Shown here piece by piece: positions 25,603 to 33,401 of a stretch of 64,000 bases of DNA; the first letter of the stretch is position 1; each line of letters begins with the position of its first letter. The stretch spans positions 372,001-436,000 of the forward strand of contig NZ_JADIJE010000001.1 of the NCBI RefSeq assembly GCF_015278315.1, read 5' to 3'. The notes beneath the pieces were generated by a model. That model saw only the letters and a program-made list of their open reading frames with translations. It did not search any database and was not told the DNA's origin. Source of the DNA: Microbacterium ureisolvens. GTDB lineage: Bacteria; Actinomycetota; Actinomycetes; Actinomycetales; Microbacteriaceae. A program made the translations under genes and the position numbers.

Positions 25603-26941
25603 CCCTGTCGCTGCAGCGCTCGGGGCGCGCGAAGACTCTTCGGGGCGCGCGGTGCACGCCCGTGACGCACCGGACGCGCCCCGAACCGCGCAAGAGCGCA
25701 CCGGCACCCGGGCGCGGCTCGCGGCGACGGCATCCGATCTCGACGCCGCCGACCCGCTGCGCACCCATCGCGACGCGTTCGTCGGTGCCGAGACGTCGCT
25801 GGTGTACTTCGACGGCAACTCGCTCGGCCGCCCGCTGCGCGCCAGCGTCGACCGCCTCGCGGCATTCGCGCGCGACGAGTGGGGCGGGCGGCTGATCCGG
25901 GGGTGGGACGAGTCGTGGATGCAGCTGCCGTTCGACATCGGCGACACGCTGGGGCGCGCCGCCATCGGGGCGGCCGCCGGGCAGACGGTCATCGGCGACT
26001 CGACCACGGTGCTCCTCTACAAGCTCGTGCGGGCCGCCTTCGATGCGGCCGTGGCGGCCGATCCCGCGCGCGTGGAGATCGTCGTCGATCGCGACAACTT
26101 CCCCACCGACCGCTACCTCGTCGAGGGCATCGCCGCCGAGCGGGGCGGGCGGGTGCGCTGGGTGGGCGTCGACCTGGCCGGCGGCGTGTCGGCCGACCTC
26201 CTGCAGGCCGCGGTCGGCCCCGCGACGGCCGTGGTGCTGCTCTCGCACGTCGCGTACCGGTCGGGATATCTGGCGGATGCCGCGAGCCTCACCCGCATCG
26301 CACACGACGCCGGCGCGCTCGTCGTGTGGGACCTCTGTCACTCCGCCGGCTCGGTGCCCGTCGAGGCCGACGCCTGGGATTTCGACCTCGCGGTGGGCTG
26401 CACCTACAAGTACCTCAACGGCGGACCGGGCTCGCCCGCGTTCGCCTATGTGGCGGCGAGACTGCAGGACCGCCTGGCTCAGCCGATCCAGGGCTGGATG
26501 GGCGCCGCGGACGTGTTCGCGATGGGGCCGGAGTACCGGCCGGCCGCGGGCATGCGGCGATTCCTGTCGGGCACGCCGCCGATCGTCGGCATGCTCGCGA
26601 TGCAGGACACGCTCGCCCTCCTCGAGGACGTCGGCATCCAGGCCGTGCGCGACAAGTCGATCGCCCTGACCGAGTTCGCCGTGCAGGTGTCCGATGAGCT
26701 GCTCACGCCGCTCGGGGTGGTCGTGGCGTCGCCGCGCGACCCGCAGACCCGCGGCGGACACGTGACGCTGTCGCACCCCGCGATGCGCGCGGTCACCGCG
26801 CGGCTGTGGACGCAGGACGTCATCCCCGACTACCGCGACCCCGGCGGGCTGCGGATCGGCCTCTCCCCGCTGTCGACCTCGTTCGCCGAGACCCTGGCAG
26901 GCCTCGAGGCGGTCGCCGAGGCGGTGCGCGCCGAGTCCTGA
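25589..26941 (+). CDS. kynU: Kynureninase
   Basis: 450 residues from the ATG at 25589, with GAGGAG upstream and a 14-bp overlap with the amidohydrolase gene. PLP enzyme that cleaves L-kynurenine to anthranilate and alanine. Visible: VYFDGNSLGRPL, STTVLLYKLVRAA, DRDNFPTDRYL, LSHVAYRSGYL, WDLCHSAGSVP, GCTYKYLNGGPGSPAF with the Schiff-base Lys near 274, and FLSGTPPIVGM. No 3-hydroxyanthranilate genes follow, so the cluster probably ends in anthranilate. The N-terminus is about 30 residues longer than usual and low-complexity; the added codons form a DNA palindrome (25639-25685). Confidence 0.95.
   Translation: MTTSDPVAAALGAREDSSGRAVHARDAPDAPRTAQERTGTRARLAATASDLDAADPLRTHRDAFVGAETSLVYFDGNSLGRPLRASVDRLAAFARDEWGGRLIRGWDESWMQLPFDIGDTLGRAAIGAAAGQTVIGDSTTVLLYKLVRAAFDAAVAADPARVEIVVDRDNFPTDRYLVEGIAAERGGRVRWVGVDLAGGVSADLLQAAVGPATAVVLLSHVAYRSGYLADAASLTRIAHDAGALVVWDLCHSAGSVPVEADAWDFDLAVGCTYKYLNGGPGSPAFAYVAARLQDRLAQPIQGWMGAADVFAMGPEYRPAAGMRRFLSGTPPIVGMLAMQDTLALLEDVGIQAVRDKSIALTEFAVQVSDELLTPLGVVVASPRDPQTRGGHVTLSHPAMRAVTARLWTQDVIPDYRDPGGLRIGLSPLSTSFAETLAGLEAVAEAVRAES
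25639..25685. repeat. Palindromic element inside the kynU 5' coding region
   Basis: TTCGGGGCGCG (25639-25649) and CGCGCCCCGAA (25675-25685) are perfect inverted arms. A CGGGGCGCGC copy also occurs 20 bp upstream. The element encodes disordered residues ahead of the enzyme fold. A related palindrome with GGTTCGGGGCG arms lies upstream of uvrA. Confidence 0.6.
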
Positions 26942-27069
26942 CCCGGTGACCGCCGTGGGTTCACCGCTGGGTCTGTGGCGCCCCGCCACGGCTCGTCCGC
27001 CGCGGGTTCACCGCTGCGTCTGCGGCGCCCCGCCTCTGCTCGTCCGCCGCGGGCTTCCGGCGCGCGTCC

Positions 27070-27180
27070 GCACAGAATCGGATCCGCATCTGCGGGCGCA
27101 CACTCCGAAACGCCGGTGGACGGATGCCTCGCCCCGGCGTGTCTCGCCGCCGCTCCGCACCCGCGGATCCGATTCTGTGC
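27070..27180. repeat. 18-bp perfect inverted repeat with 75-bp loop
   Basis: GCACAGAATCGGATCCGC at 27070-27087 is matched by its exact reverse complement at 27163-27180. The AT-richer arms stand out from the surroundings. Could be a large terminator after kynU or a mobile palindromic element. Confidence 0.65.
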
Positions 27181-27261
27181 ACCGCCCAGCGCCGCGCCGC
27201 GGCTTTTCCGGGCATTCGTCGCCCTCTCCACAGGGGGGAAGGCAGGGCCGACCAGCTGACC

Positions 27262-27267
27262 TACACT
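27262..27267 (+). promoter_or_regulatory. -10 box of the MFS gene, probably leaderless
   Basis: TACACT ends 6 nt before the ATG, with no Shine-Dalgarno sequence between. Confidence 0.5.
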
Positions 27268-27273
27268 GGCGCG

Positions 27274-28809
27274 ATGAGCAATGACGCTCCCGTCGCGCCT
27301 GGGGTCGCGGCATCCGTCTCCTCCGTGCGCCTGACGCGCGGCACCATCGCGCGCTACGCGACCGGCTCACTCGGCACGGGCGGCTTCGCCACGCTGCCGG
27401 GACTCGTGCTCACGTACTACCTGACCGACTCGCTGGGCGTCGCGGCCCTCGCCGCCGGCGCAGTCATCACCGTCGCGAAGGTCTGGGACGTCGTCATCGA
27501 CCCGGTCATCGGTGCGCTCACCGACCGAGACCTCGCCCGCCACGGCAGCCGCCGGCGCCTGATGCTGATCGGCGCGCTGGCGCTGCCGGTGCTGTTCGCG
27601 GTCGCCTTCGCGGTGCCGCCGGCGCTAGGTCCGGTGGTCGCGGGCATCTGGGTGCTCCTCGCCTTCACGATGACGGCGACGGCCTTCAGCCTGTTCCAGG
27701 TGCCCTACATCGCCCTTCCTGCCGAGCTCACGCCGCGCTACGACGAGCGCACGCGGCTGCTCACCTGGAGGGTCGTGGTGCTCACGCTCGCGATTCTGCT
27801 GTTCGGTGCCGGCGGGCCGGCGCTGCGCCGGGTCTCGGACGACCCGTTCGTGCAGTACCTCGTCATGGGCGTCGTGTGCGGACTCGTGATCGGGATCGGG
27901 ATGCTGGTGGCCACGACGGTCGCGCGGACCGCGGCATCCGCTCCCGCCTCACCTTCGGACCGTGAGAGTACAGCTGGCGGACGAGAGCGTGGGAACCACC
28001 CAGCATCTCGGCGGCCAGCTGTACTCTCGCCAGCCGAGGACCGCGACGGCGCGCCGATCGACGGCGCGGGGACCGGCGGCGCGGCGACGGCGGGGACGGG
28101 CGGCGGGGCGACGACGGGGATCCGCGAGCACTACGCCTCGGGCATCCGTGCCCTTCGCCGCAGCCGTCCGTTCCGGCTGCTGCTCGCGACGTTCGTGCTG
28201 CAGGCGCTGGCGACGGGGCTCATGCTGGCGGGTGCGCAGTACGTCGCGACGTGGGTGCTGCACTCGCAGGCGGCCGTCGAGCTGCTGTTCGTCGCGCTCA
28301 TCGCACCCGCGCTGCTGGCCGCGCCCGCGTGGGGCGTGGTCGCGCGCCGCACCGGCAAGGAGCGCACCTTCGCCATCGCGAGCGTCGTGTTCGCCGTCGC
28401 CGCGCTGTCGATCCTCGGCATGCTGTGGGCGCCCGGCGACTGGATCTACGTGCCGGTCGGCATCGCCGGCATCGCTTACGCCGGCATGCAGTCGCTGCCG
28501 ATGGCCATGCTCCCCGACGTAATCTCGCACGACGAGCGCACCCACGGGCGCGGACGCGCCGGCTCGTTCAGCGGCATCTGGACCGCCGGCGAGACCGTCG
28601 GCTTCGCCCTCGGTGCGACGACGCTGACCGTGATCCTCACGCTCACCGGGTACGTCTCGTCGGTGAGCGGGCAGCTGGTGGAGCAGCCGGATGCCGCGGT
28701 CACGGGCATCGTCGTGAGCTTCAGCCTCGTGCCGGCCGCCCTGATCGCCCTCAGCCTCGTCACGCTCGCGCGGTATCCGCTGCGCCGCGCCGACGTCGAC
28801 CACGGCTGA
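27274..28809 (+). CDS. MFS/GPH-type sugar:cation symporter
   Basis: 511 residues from the ATG after the TACACT box; an earlier in-frame start at 27124 reads repeat DNA. About 12 membrane helices. Typical MFS_2/GPH marks: YATGSLGTGGFATLPGLVL, AKVWDVVIDPVIGALTDR, HGSRRRLMLIGALALPV, PYIALPAELTPRYDERTRLL and, in the second half, MLPDVISHDERTHGRGRAGSFSG. The family usually carries glycosides, hexuronides or pentosides with Na+ or H+; substrate not assignable. The central cytoplasmic loop (about residues 225-285) is enlarged and low-complexity and contains a DNA palindrome. Confidence 0.85.
   Translation: MSNDAPVAPGVAASVSSVRLTRGTIARYATGSLGTGGFATLPGLVLTYYLTDSLGVAALAAGAVITVAKVWDVVIDPVIGALTDRDLARHGSRRRLMLIGALALPVLFAVAFAVPPALGPVVAGIWVLLAFTMTATAFSLFQVPYIALPAELTPRYDERTRLLTWRVVVLTLAILLFGAGGPALRRVSDDPFVQYLVMGVVCGLVIGIGMLVATTVARTAASAPASPSDRESTAGGRERGNHPASRRPAVLSPAEDRDGAPIDGAGTGGAATAGTGGGATTGIREHYASGIRALRRSRPFRLLLATFVLQALATGLMLAGAQYVATWVLHSQAAVELLFVALIAPALLAAPAWGVVARRTGKERTFAIASVVFAVAALSILGMLWAPGDWIYVPVGIAGIAYAGMQSLPMAMLPDVISHDERTHGRGRAGSFSGIWTAGETVGFALGATTLTVILTLTGYVSSVSGQLVEQPDAAVTGIVVSFSLVPAALIALSLVTLARYPLRRADVDHG
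27964..28028. repeat. Palindromic element inside the MFS coding region
   Basis: GAGAGTACAGCTGGC (27964-27978) and GCCAGCTGTACTCTC (28014-28028) are perfect 15-bp inverted arms around 35 bp. The frame stays open through it and the encoded residues fall in the loop between helices 6 and 7. Confidence 0.7.
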
Positions 28810-29130
28810 CCTCGACCGCGCGCGACCCCGACCTCGTCCCACGTCGACGGCGACTGACCTCGCCCGCGCCCGACCTCGCCCGCCCTGAACCCGACCGCAA
28901 CTGACGTCGCCCGCGGTCGACCTCGCGCGCGGCTGACCTCGCCTGCGGGCGCGACCTCGACCGCGCCCGACCCCGACCTCGTCCCACGTCGAGGGCGACT
29001 GACCTCGCGCGAGGCTGACCTCGCCTGCGCCCGACCCCGACGGCAGCGGACCTCGCCCCGGGCGAGACCTCGACCGCGGCCGACCCCGACCGCGGCCGAC
29101 CTCGCCCGTGGCTGACCCCGACGGGCTGAC
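28810..29130. repeat. Degenerate GACCTCG-rich tandem repeat array
   Basis: The first ~320 bp of the 515-bp spacer after the MFS gene are built from variants of (T)GACCTCGCCCGCGCCCGAC. A longer copy pair, starting GACCTCGACCGCGC and including CTCGTCCCACGTCGA-GGCGACTGACCTCGC, occurs near 28811 and again near 28953. The rest (29131-29324) holds the promoter and leader of the next gene, with a TAGGAT box at 29265-29270. No gene seen. Confidence 0.6.
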
Positions 29131-29324
29131 GGCACGGGCCGCCGGCATCCGTCCGGCACTTCTCCTACCCGGCGACGCGCATGCGCGCCGAGGCGGCTGT
29201 CGGAAGGACGAGACGGAGTCGCGAGCGGAGTGGGACCCCGTGCCACCGGCCCCGACCATTGACGTAGGATGCCCGGGACGGACTCACCGACCCGAGTTCC
29301 GGGTGCGAGTTCGAAGGAGAACAG

Positions 29325-31145
29325 ATGCCCCCCGCCTCCTCGGCAACCCCGGCTACCCCCACCACGAGCACGAAGAAGCCGCGCACCTCCGCCGCGAGGC
29401 GCACGGCGTCGCCGTCGAACCTGCCCAAGGAGGAGCGCGCGGCCCTCGACGCCGCGATCGGCGACCTGGAGCAGGGCTCGCGCGTGTGGGTCGCGCTCAC
29501 GCTCGACCAGCGCGCGCGGCTGCTCGGCCGGGTCCGCGATGCCGTCGGAGCGGTGGCGCAGGAGTGGGTCGACGTCGCCACGATGTCGAAGGGCCTGGAG
29601 CCGGGGCATCCGCTCTCCGGAGAGGAATGGCTCGGCGGACCCTGGTCCATCGTCGGCATCCTCGACGCGCTGCGCGAAACCCTCGAGGCGATCGCCGCCG
29701 GCAAGAGCCCGCTCGACGGCGTGAAGCTCGACCGCGCGCCCGGCGGCCGGCTGCGCGCGCACACCTTCCCCGTCAACGGCACCGAGAAGTTCCTGCTGTC
29801 GGGCTACACGGGCGAGGTGTGGTTCGAGCCGGGGGTGACCGCCGCCGAGGAGCGGCGCGCAGCTGGCCTCGGGCAGCTGCACCCCACCGAGGCGGGCGGC
29901 GTCGGACTGGTGCTCGGTGCCGGCAACGTCACCTCGATCCCGGTCGGCGACGTGCTCTACGAGCTGTTCGCGCACAACCGCGTCGCACTGCTCAAGGTCA
30001 ACCCGACCCAGGACGCCCTCGTGCCCGTGTTCGAGCGCGCTCTCGCCGCCCTGATCGAGCCGGGGTTCGTGCGCATCGTGCGCGGCGGTCCCGAGACGGG
30101 CGCCTATCTCACGGCGCACCCGGGGTTCTCGCACGTGCACATCACGGGATCGGCGACGACCTTCGATGCGATCGTGTGGGGGACGGGAACGGATGCCGCG
30201 GCCCGCCGCGCAGCGGACGACCCGAAGCTGACCGTGCCGATCACCGCCGAGCTCGGCGGCGTCTCGCCGATCATCGTGGTGCCGGGCCGGTGGTCAGCCG
30301 CCGATCTGAAGTACCAGGCCGCGCACGTGGCGACCATGCGGCTGGTCAACGCCGGCCACAACTGCATCGCCGGTCAGGTCGTGATCCTGAGCTCGGACTG
30401 GCCCCAGCGCGAGGAGTTCCTGAGCGAGCTGCACGCGGCGTACGCCGCCGCGCCCGAGCGCCCGGTCTGGTACCCCCGGGGCGACGAGCGGCTGAAGGAC
30501 GCGGCATCCGCCTATCCCGACGCCGTGTGGTCGGCCGACCACACCCGCGCGATCGTGCAGGTGGGCGACGGCGATCAGCCGGCCGAGGTCGAGACCACCG
30601 AGTACTTCGCGCCGATCCTCGGCATCGCGGAGGTCGCGGGCACCGGGCAGGAGTTCCTCGATGCGGCCGTCGCGCACGCCAACGAACGCCTCGCCGGCAC
30701 CCTCGGGGCCAACATCCTCATCGATCCCGCCACGGAGGAGGCGCTCGGCGACGGCTTCGAACGCGCCATCGCCGACCTGCGCTTCGGAGCCATCGCGATC
30801 AACACGTGGACGGCGTTCATCTTCACCACCGCACGCCTGACGTGGGGCGGCTTTCCGGGGGCCACCCTCGCCGACGTCTCGAGCGGCATCGGCGTGGTCC
30901 ACAACGCGCTGCTGCTCGACCGGGTCGAGCGGTCGGTCGCGCGCGGGCCCTTCCGGCCGTTCCCCCGCTCGGTCGGCGACGGCGTGCGGCGGCTTCGCCG
31001 CGCGAAGGCCACGATCCTGCCCACGCCGCCCTGGTTCGTGAACTCGCGCACCGGCGCCGAGGTGAGCGGCGGGATGACTCGGTACCTCATCGACGGCAAG
31101 CTGCCTGGACTGCTCAAGGCGCTGACCAAGGCCCTCCAGGCGTGA
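29325..31145 (+). CDS. Aldehyde dehydrogenase family protein
   Basis: 606 residues, ATG with GAAGGAGA 5 nt upstream. NAD(P)-dependent oxidation of an aldehyde to an acid is expected: LVLGAGNVTSIPVGDVLY for cofactor binding, HITGSATTFDAIVW, the general-base Glu in ITAELGGVSP (about 309) and the nucleophile in NAGHNCIAGQ (Cys about 347). It is some 100 residues longer than classical ALDHs, with a Thr/Lys-rich N-terminal leader of about 30 residues and a C-terminal stretch (FPRSVGDGVRRLRRAKATIL...PPWFVNSRTG). The GMC oxidoreductase follows with a GTGA overlap, so alcohol and aldehyde oxidation are probably coupled. Confidence 0.88.
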   Translation: MPPASSATPATPTTSTKKPRTSAARRTASPSNLPKEERAALDAAIGDLEQGSRVWVALTLDQRARLLGRVRDAVGAVAQEWVDVATMSKGLEPGHPLSGEEWLGGPWSIVGILDALRETLEAIAAGKSPLDGVKLDRAPGGRLRAHTFPVNGTEKFLLSGYTGEVWFEPGVTAAEERRAAGLGQLHPTEAGGVGLVLGAGNVTSIPVGDVLYELFAHNRVALLKVNPTQDALVPVFERALAALIEPGFVRIVRGGPETGAYLTAHPGFSHVHITGSATTFDAIVWGTGTDAAARRAADDPKLTVPITAELGGVSPIIVVPGRWSAADLKYQAAHVATMRLVNAGHNCIAGQVVILSSDWPQREEFLSELHAAYAAAPERPVWYPRGDERLKDAASAYPDAVWSADHTRAIVQVGDGDQPAEVETTEYFAPILGIAEVAGTGQEFLDAAVAHANERLAGTLGANILIDPATEEALGDGFERAIADLRFGAIAINTWTAFIFTTARLTWGGFPGATLADVSSGIGVVHNALLLDRVERSVARGPFRPFPRSVGDGVRRLRRAKATILPTPPWFVNSRTGAEVSGGMTRYLIDGKLPGLLKALTKALQA

Positions 31146-32962
31146 GCGGCCGATTCGGCCACCGCCGCGGCGGCCGCTCACGGTTGCGCGCGCGGTCGGG
31201 TGCCGGCGGCGGGTTCGGTGCCGACGGGCTCGAGGCCGACTACATCGTCGTCGGTGCCGGCTCCGCCGGTGCGGCGCTCGCGGCCCGACTGAGCGAGGAC
31301 ACCGGTGTCTCGGTCCTGCTGCTCGAAGCCGGCGGACCCGACAAGGCGCTCCAGCTGCACGTGCCGGCGGCGTTCTCGCGCCTCTTCCGCGGCGCGTACG
31401 ACTGGAACTACGACACGGTGCCGCAGCCCCACCTCGAGGGTCGCAGGGTCTACTGGCCGCGAGGCCGGACGCTCGGCGGGTCGTCATCGCTCAACGCGAT
31501 GATGTGGGTGCGGGGCTTCGCCGCCGACTACGACGAATGGGCGGATGCCGCCGGCCCAGCGTGGTCGTGGGACGCCCTGGTCCCCTACTTCCAGCGCGTC
31601 GAGCGCACGTCCGACCCGGCCCACGGCACGCAGGGCATGCACGGCGCGCAGCCGGTCGAGCACCAGCGGGATCCCAGGCCGCAGACTGCCGCGTTCCTCG
31701 AGGCTGCGCGTGAGGCGGGGCATCCGGTCACCCCCGCGAACCTGCCCGAAGGCCAGGGCTTCTCCCAGACCATGGTGTCGCAGGAGCGGGGCGCCCGGGC
31801 ATCCACTGCCGACGCGTACCTGCGACCGGCGAAGGGGCGCCGCAACCTGCGCGTGCTCACCGGCGCGCTGGTCCGGCGAGTCACGTTCGCGGAACCCGCC
31901 GACGCTGGCGAGGGGCGGTCGGCCATGACGGATGCCGGAGGCCGCACGCACGCGGAGTCGCCCGCGCCGGGCGGACTCGGCGCCGACTCGCCGCGGGCCA
32001 CGGGCGGGTCGGCCGGCGCGGCCTCGCCGCGCGCGACGGGCGTGTACGTGGACATCGACGGGATCACCCGACACGTGCGCGCGCGACGCGAGGTGATCCT
32101 GTGCGGCGGCACGATCAACACTCCGCAGCTGCTGATGCTGAGTGGCATCGGACCGGCCGACCACCTGGCAGAGCACGCGATCGACGTGGTCGTCGACGCG
32201 CCGGGAGTGGGCGCGAACCTGCAAGACCATCTCGTCGCGGGGCTCGCGCCCGCGGCCCATGCCGGCACCCTGCATGACGCCGAGAAGGCCGCCGAGCTGG
32301 TGCGATTCCTCACGGCGCGCAAGGGGATGCTCACCTCCAACGTCGCCGAGGCGTACGGGTTCGTGCGCACGCCGGAGGCCGATGCTGCGGGTGTGCCCGA
32401 GGGCCTCCCCGACATCGAGATCATCTTCGCCCCGGTGCCGTACGTCGGCGAAGGACTGATCCCCACGCCGGCGCACGGCATCACGGTCGGCGCGATCCTG
32501 CTGCGTCCGCGCAGTCGGGGCACGATCCGGCTCGCGTCGTCCGACCCGGCGACCGCGCCGCTCATCGACCCCGCCTACCTGTCCGACAACGGAGGTGTCG
32601 ATGCCGCCACGATGCTCGCGGGGCTCGCCGAGTGCGAGCGGCTGCTCGACACCGACGCGCTGCGGGCCATCACCACGGGCGGCTGGGTTCAGCCGCAGGG
32701 CGGCGAGCGCCTGACCCCCGCGGAACGCGCCGAGCTGTCGCTCCGCCGCTATTCGCACACCCTCTACCACCCCGTCGGCACGGCGCGGATGGGGACGGAT
32801 GCCGCATCCGTCGTCGACCCCGACCTCCGCGTCCGCGGGGTCGCGGGCCTGCGCGTGGCCGACGCGTCGGTCATGCCCACCGTGATCCGCGGCCACACGA
32901 ACGCCCCGGCGATCGTCATCGGCGAGGTCGCCGCCGACCTCATCCTCGGCCGCCGAATCTGA
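31142..32962 (+). CDS. GMC-family FAD oxidoreductase (choline/alcohol dehydrogenase-like)
   Basis: 606 residues starting at the GTG of a GTGA overlap with the aldehyde dehydrogenase; the much longer in-frame reading to 29108 is a shadow of that gene. FAD loop DYIVVGAGSAGAALAARLSE, GMC signature 1 around PRGRTLGGSSSLNAM, signature 2 GGTINTPQLLMLSGIGP, and C-terminal HPVGTARMG and RGHTNAPA with the active-site His residues. About 35 residues around position 260-295 (DNA 31915-32035) are a Gly/Ala/Pro-rich insertion not expected in the family. It probably oxidises a primary alcohol to the aldehyde used by its neighbour. Confidence 0.88.
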   Translation: MSGRFGHRRGGRSRLRARSGAGGGFGADGLEADYIVVGAGSAGAALAARLSEDTGVSVLLLEAGGPDKALQLHVPAAFSRLFRGAYDWNYDTVPQPHLEGRRVYWPRGRTLGGSSSLNAMMWVRGFAADYDEWADAAGPAWSWDALVPYFQRVERTSDPAHGTQGMHGAQPVEHQRDPRPQTAAFLEAAREAGHPVTPANLPEGQGFSQTMVSQERGARASTADAYLRPAKGRRNLRVLTGALVRRVTFAEPADAGEGRSAMTDAGGRTHAESPAPGGLGADSPRATGGSAGAASPRATGVYVDIDGITRHVRARREVILCGGTINTPQLLMLSGIGPADHLAEHAIDVVVDAPGVGANLQDHLVAGLAPAAHAGTLHDAEKAAELVRFLTARKGMLTSNVAEAYGFVRTPEADAAGVPEGLPDIEIIFAPVPYVGEGLIPTPAHGITVGAILLRPRSRGTIRLASSDPATAPLIDPAYLSDNGGVDAATMLAGLAECERLLDTDALRAITTGGWVQPQGGERLTPAERAELSLRRYSHTLYHPVGTARMGTDAASVVDPDLRVRGVAGLRVADASVMPTVIRGHTNAPAIVIGEVAADLILGRRI

Positions 32963-33323
32963 CTCCCGCCGCTGAGCCCGAGCCCGCCGCTGAGCCCGCG
33001 CCCGCTCCTCACCCCCCGCGAGACCGCACAACAGCACCGTCGATCCCCCGGCGACCGTGCGTTCGTGCGGTCTCGTGTCCGGAGTGGGGCGGACGCCGCC
33101 GACCCGCCCCCGCGCCTGAACCAGGCGCCGACCTGGACCCGCCGCCGCACCTGAATCGGCCGCCGACCTCATCCTCGGCCGCCGAATCTGACTCCCGCCG
33201 CTGAGCCCGAGCCCGCCGCTGAGCCCGAGCCCGCCGCTGAGCCCGCGCCCGCTCCTCACCCCCCCGCGAGACCGCACAACAGCACCGTCGATCCCCAAAG
33301 GACCGTGCGTTCGTGCGGTCTCG
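32930..33323 (+). repeat. Tandem duplication spanning the 3' end of the GMC gene and its hairpin
   Basis: The last codons of the GMC gene and its downstream hairpin (from about 32930) recur from about 33159: the stop-codon context GAATCTGAC is at 32955 and 33184, and the hairpin CGAGACCGCAC...GTGCGGTCTCG at 33019-33075 and 33267-33323. The offset grows from 229 to 248 bp because the second copy has one extra 18-bp GCTGAGCCCGAGCCCGCC-type unit and one extra C. Together with the terminator at 33347 this accounts for the 439-bp spacer 32963-33401; no gene lies there. Confidence 0.8.
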
Positions 33324-33346
33324 TCTTTAGAAGGGGCCGGAAACGC

Positions 33347-33384
33347 CGAACCCCTCCGTCCTCGGGTGAGGGCGGAGGGGTTCG
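33347..33384 (-). terminator. Terminator of the DEAD-box helicase gene
   Basis: Perfect 12-bp stem CGAACCCCTCCG/CGGAGGGGTTCG with a 14-nt loop, 18 bp past the helicase stop. GCGTTTCC follows on the minus strand. Confidence 0.7.
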
Positions 33385-33401
33385 CAGCACTGTGAACGAG
33401 G

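Larger units (their letters stand above)
26942..27273. other. 332-bp spacer with repeats between kynU and the MFS gene
   Basis: Holds an imperfect tandem repeat of about 50 bp (units starting near 26956 and 27002, each with GGGTTCACCGCTG and GGCGCCCCGCC), the long inverted repeat at 27070-27180, and the MFS promoter. Readings through it look like codon shadows with no recognisable protein. Confidence 0.55.

Noticed and set aside
28810-29130. Possible CRISPR array
   Set aside because: Repeats are short, degenerate and contiguous, with no constant-length spacers and no cas genes in the window.
29108-31141. Upstream part of the long frame that ends as the GMC oxidoreductase
   Set aside because: It lies over the aldehyde dehydrogenase gene in another frame and is basic and low-complexity. 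GMC sequence begins only after the GTGA overlap at 31142.
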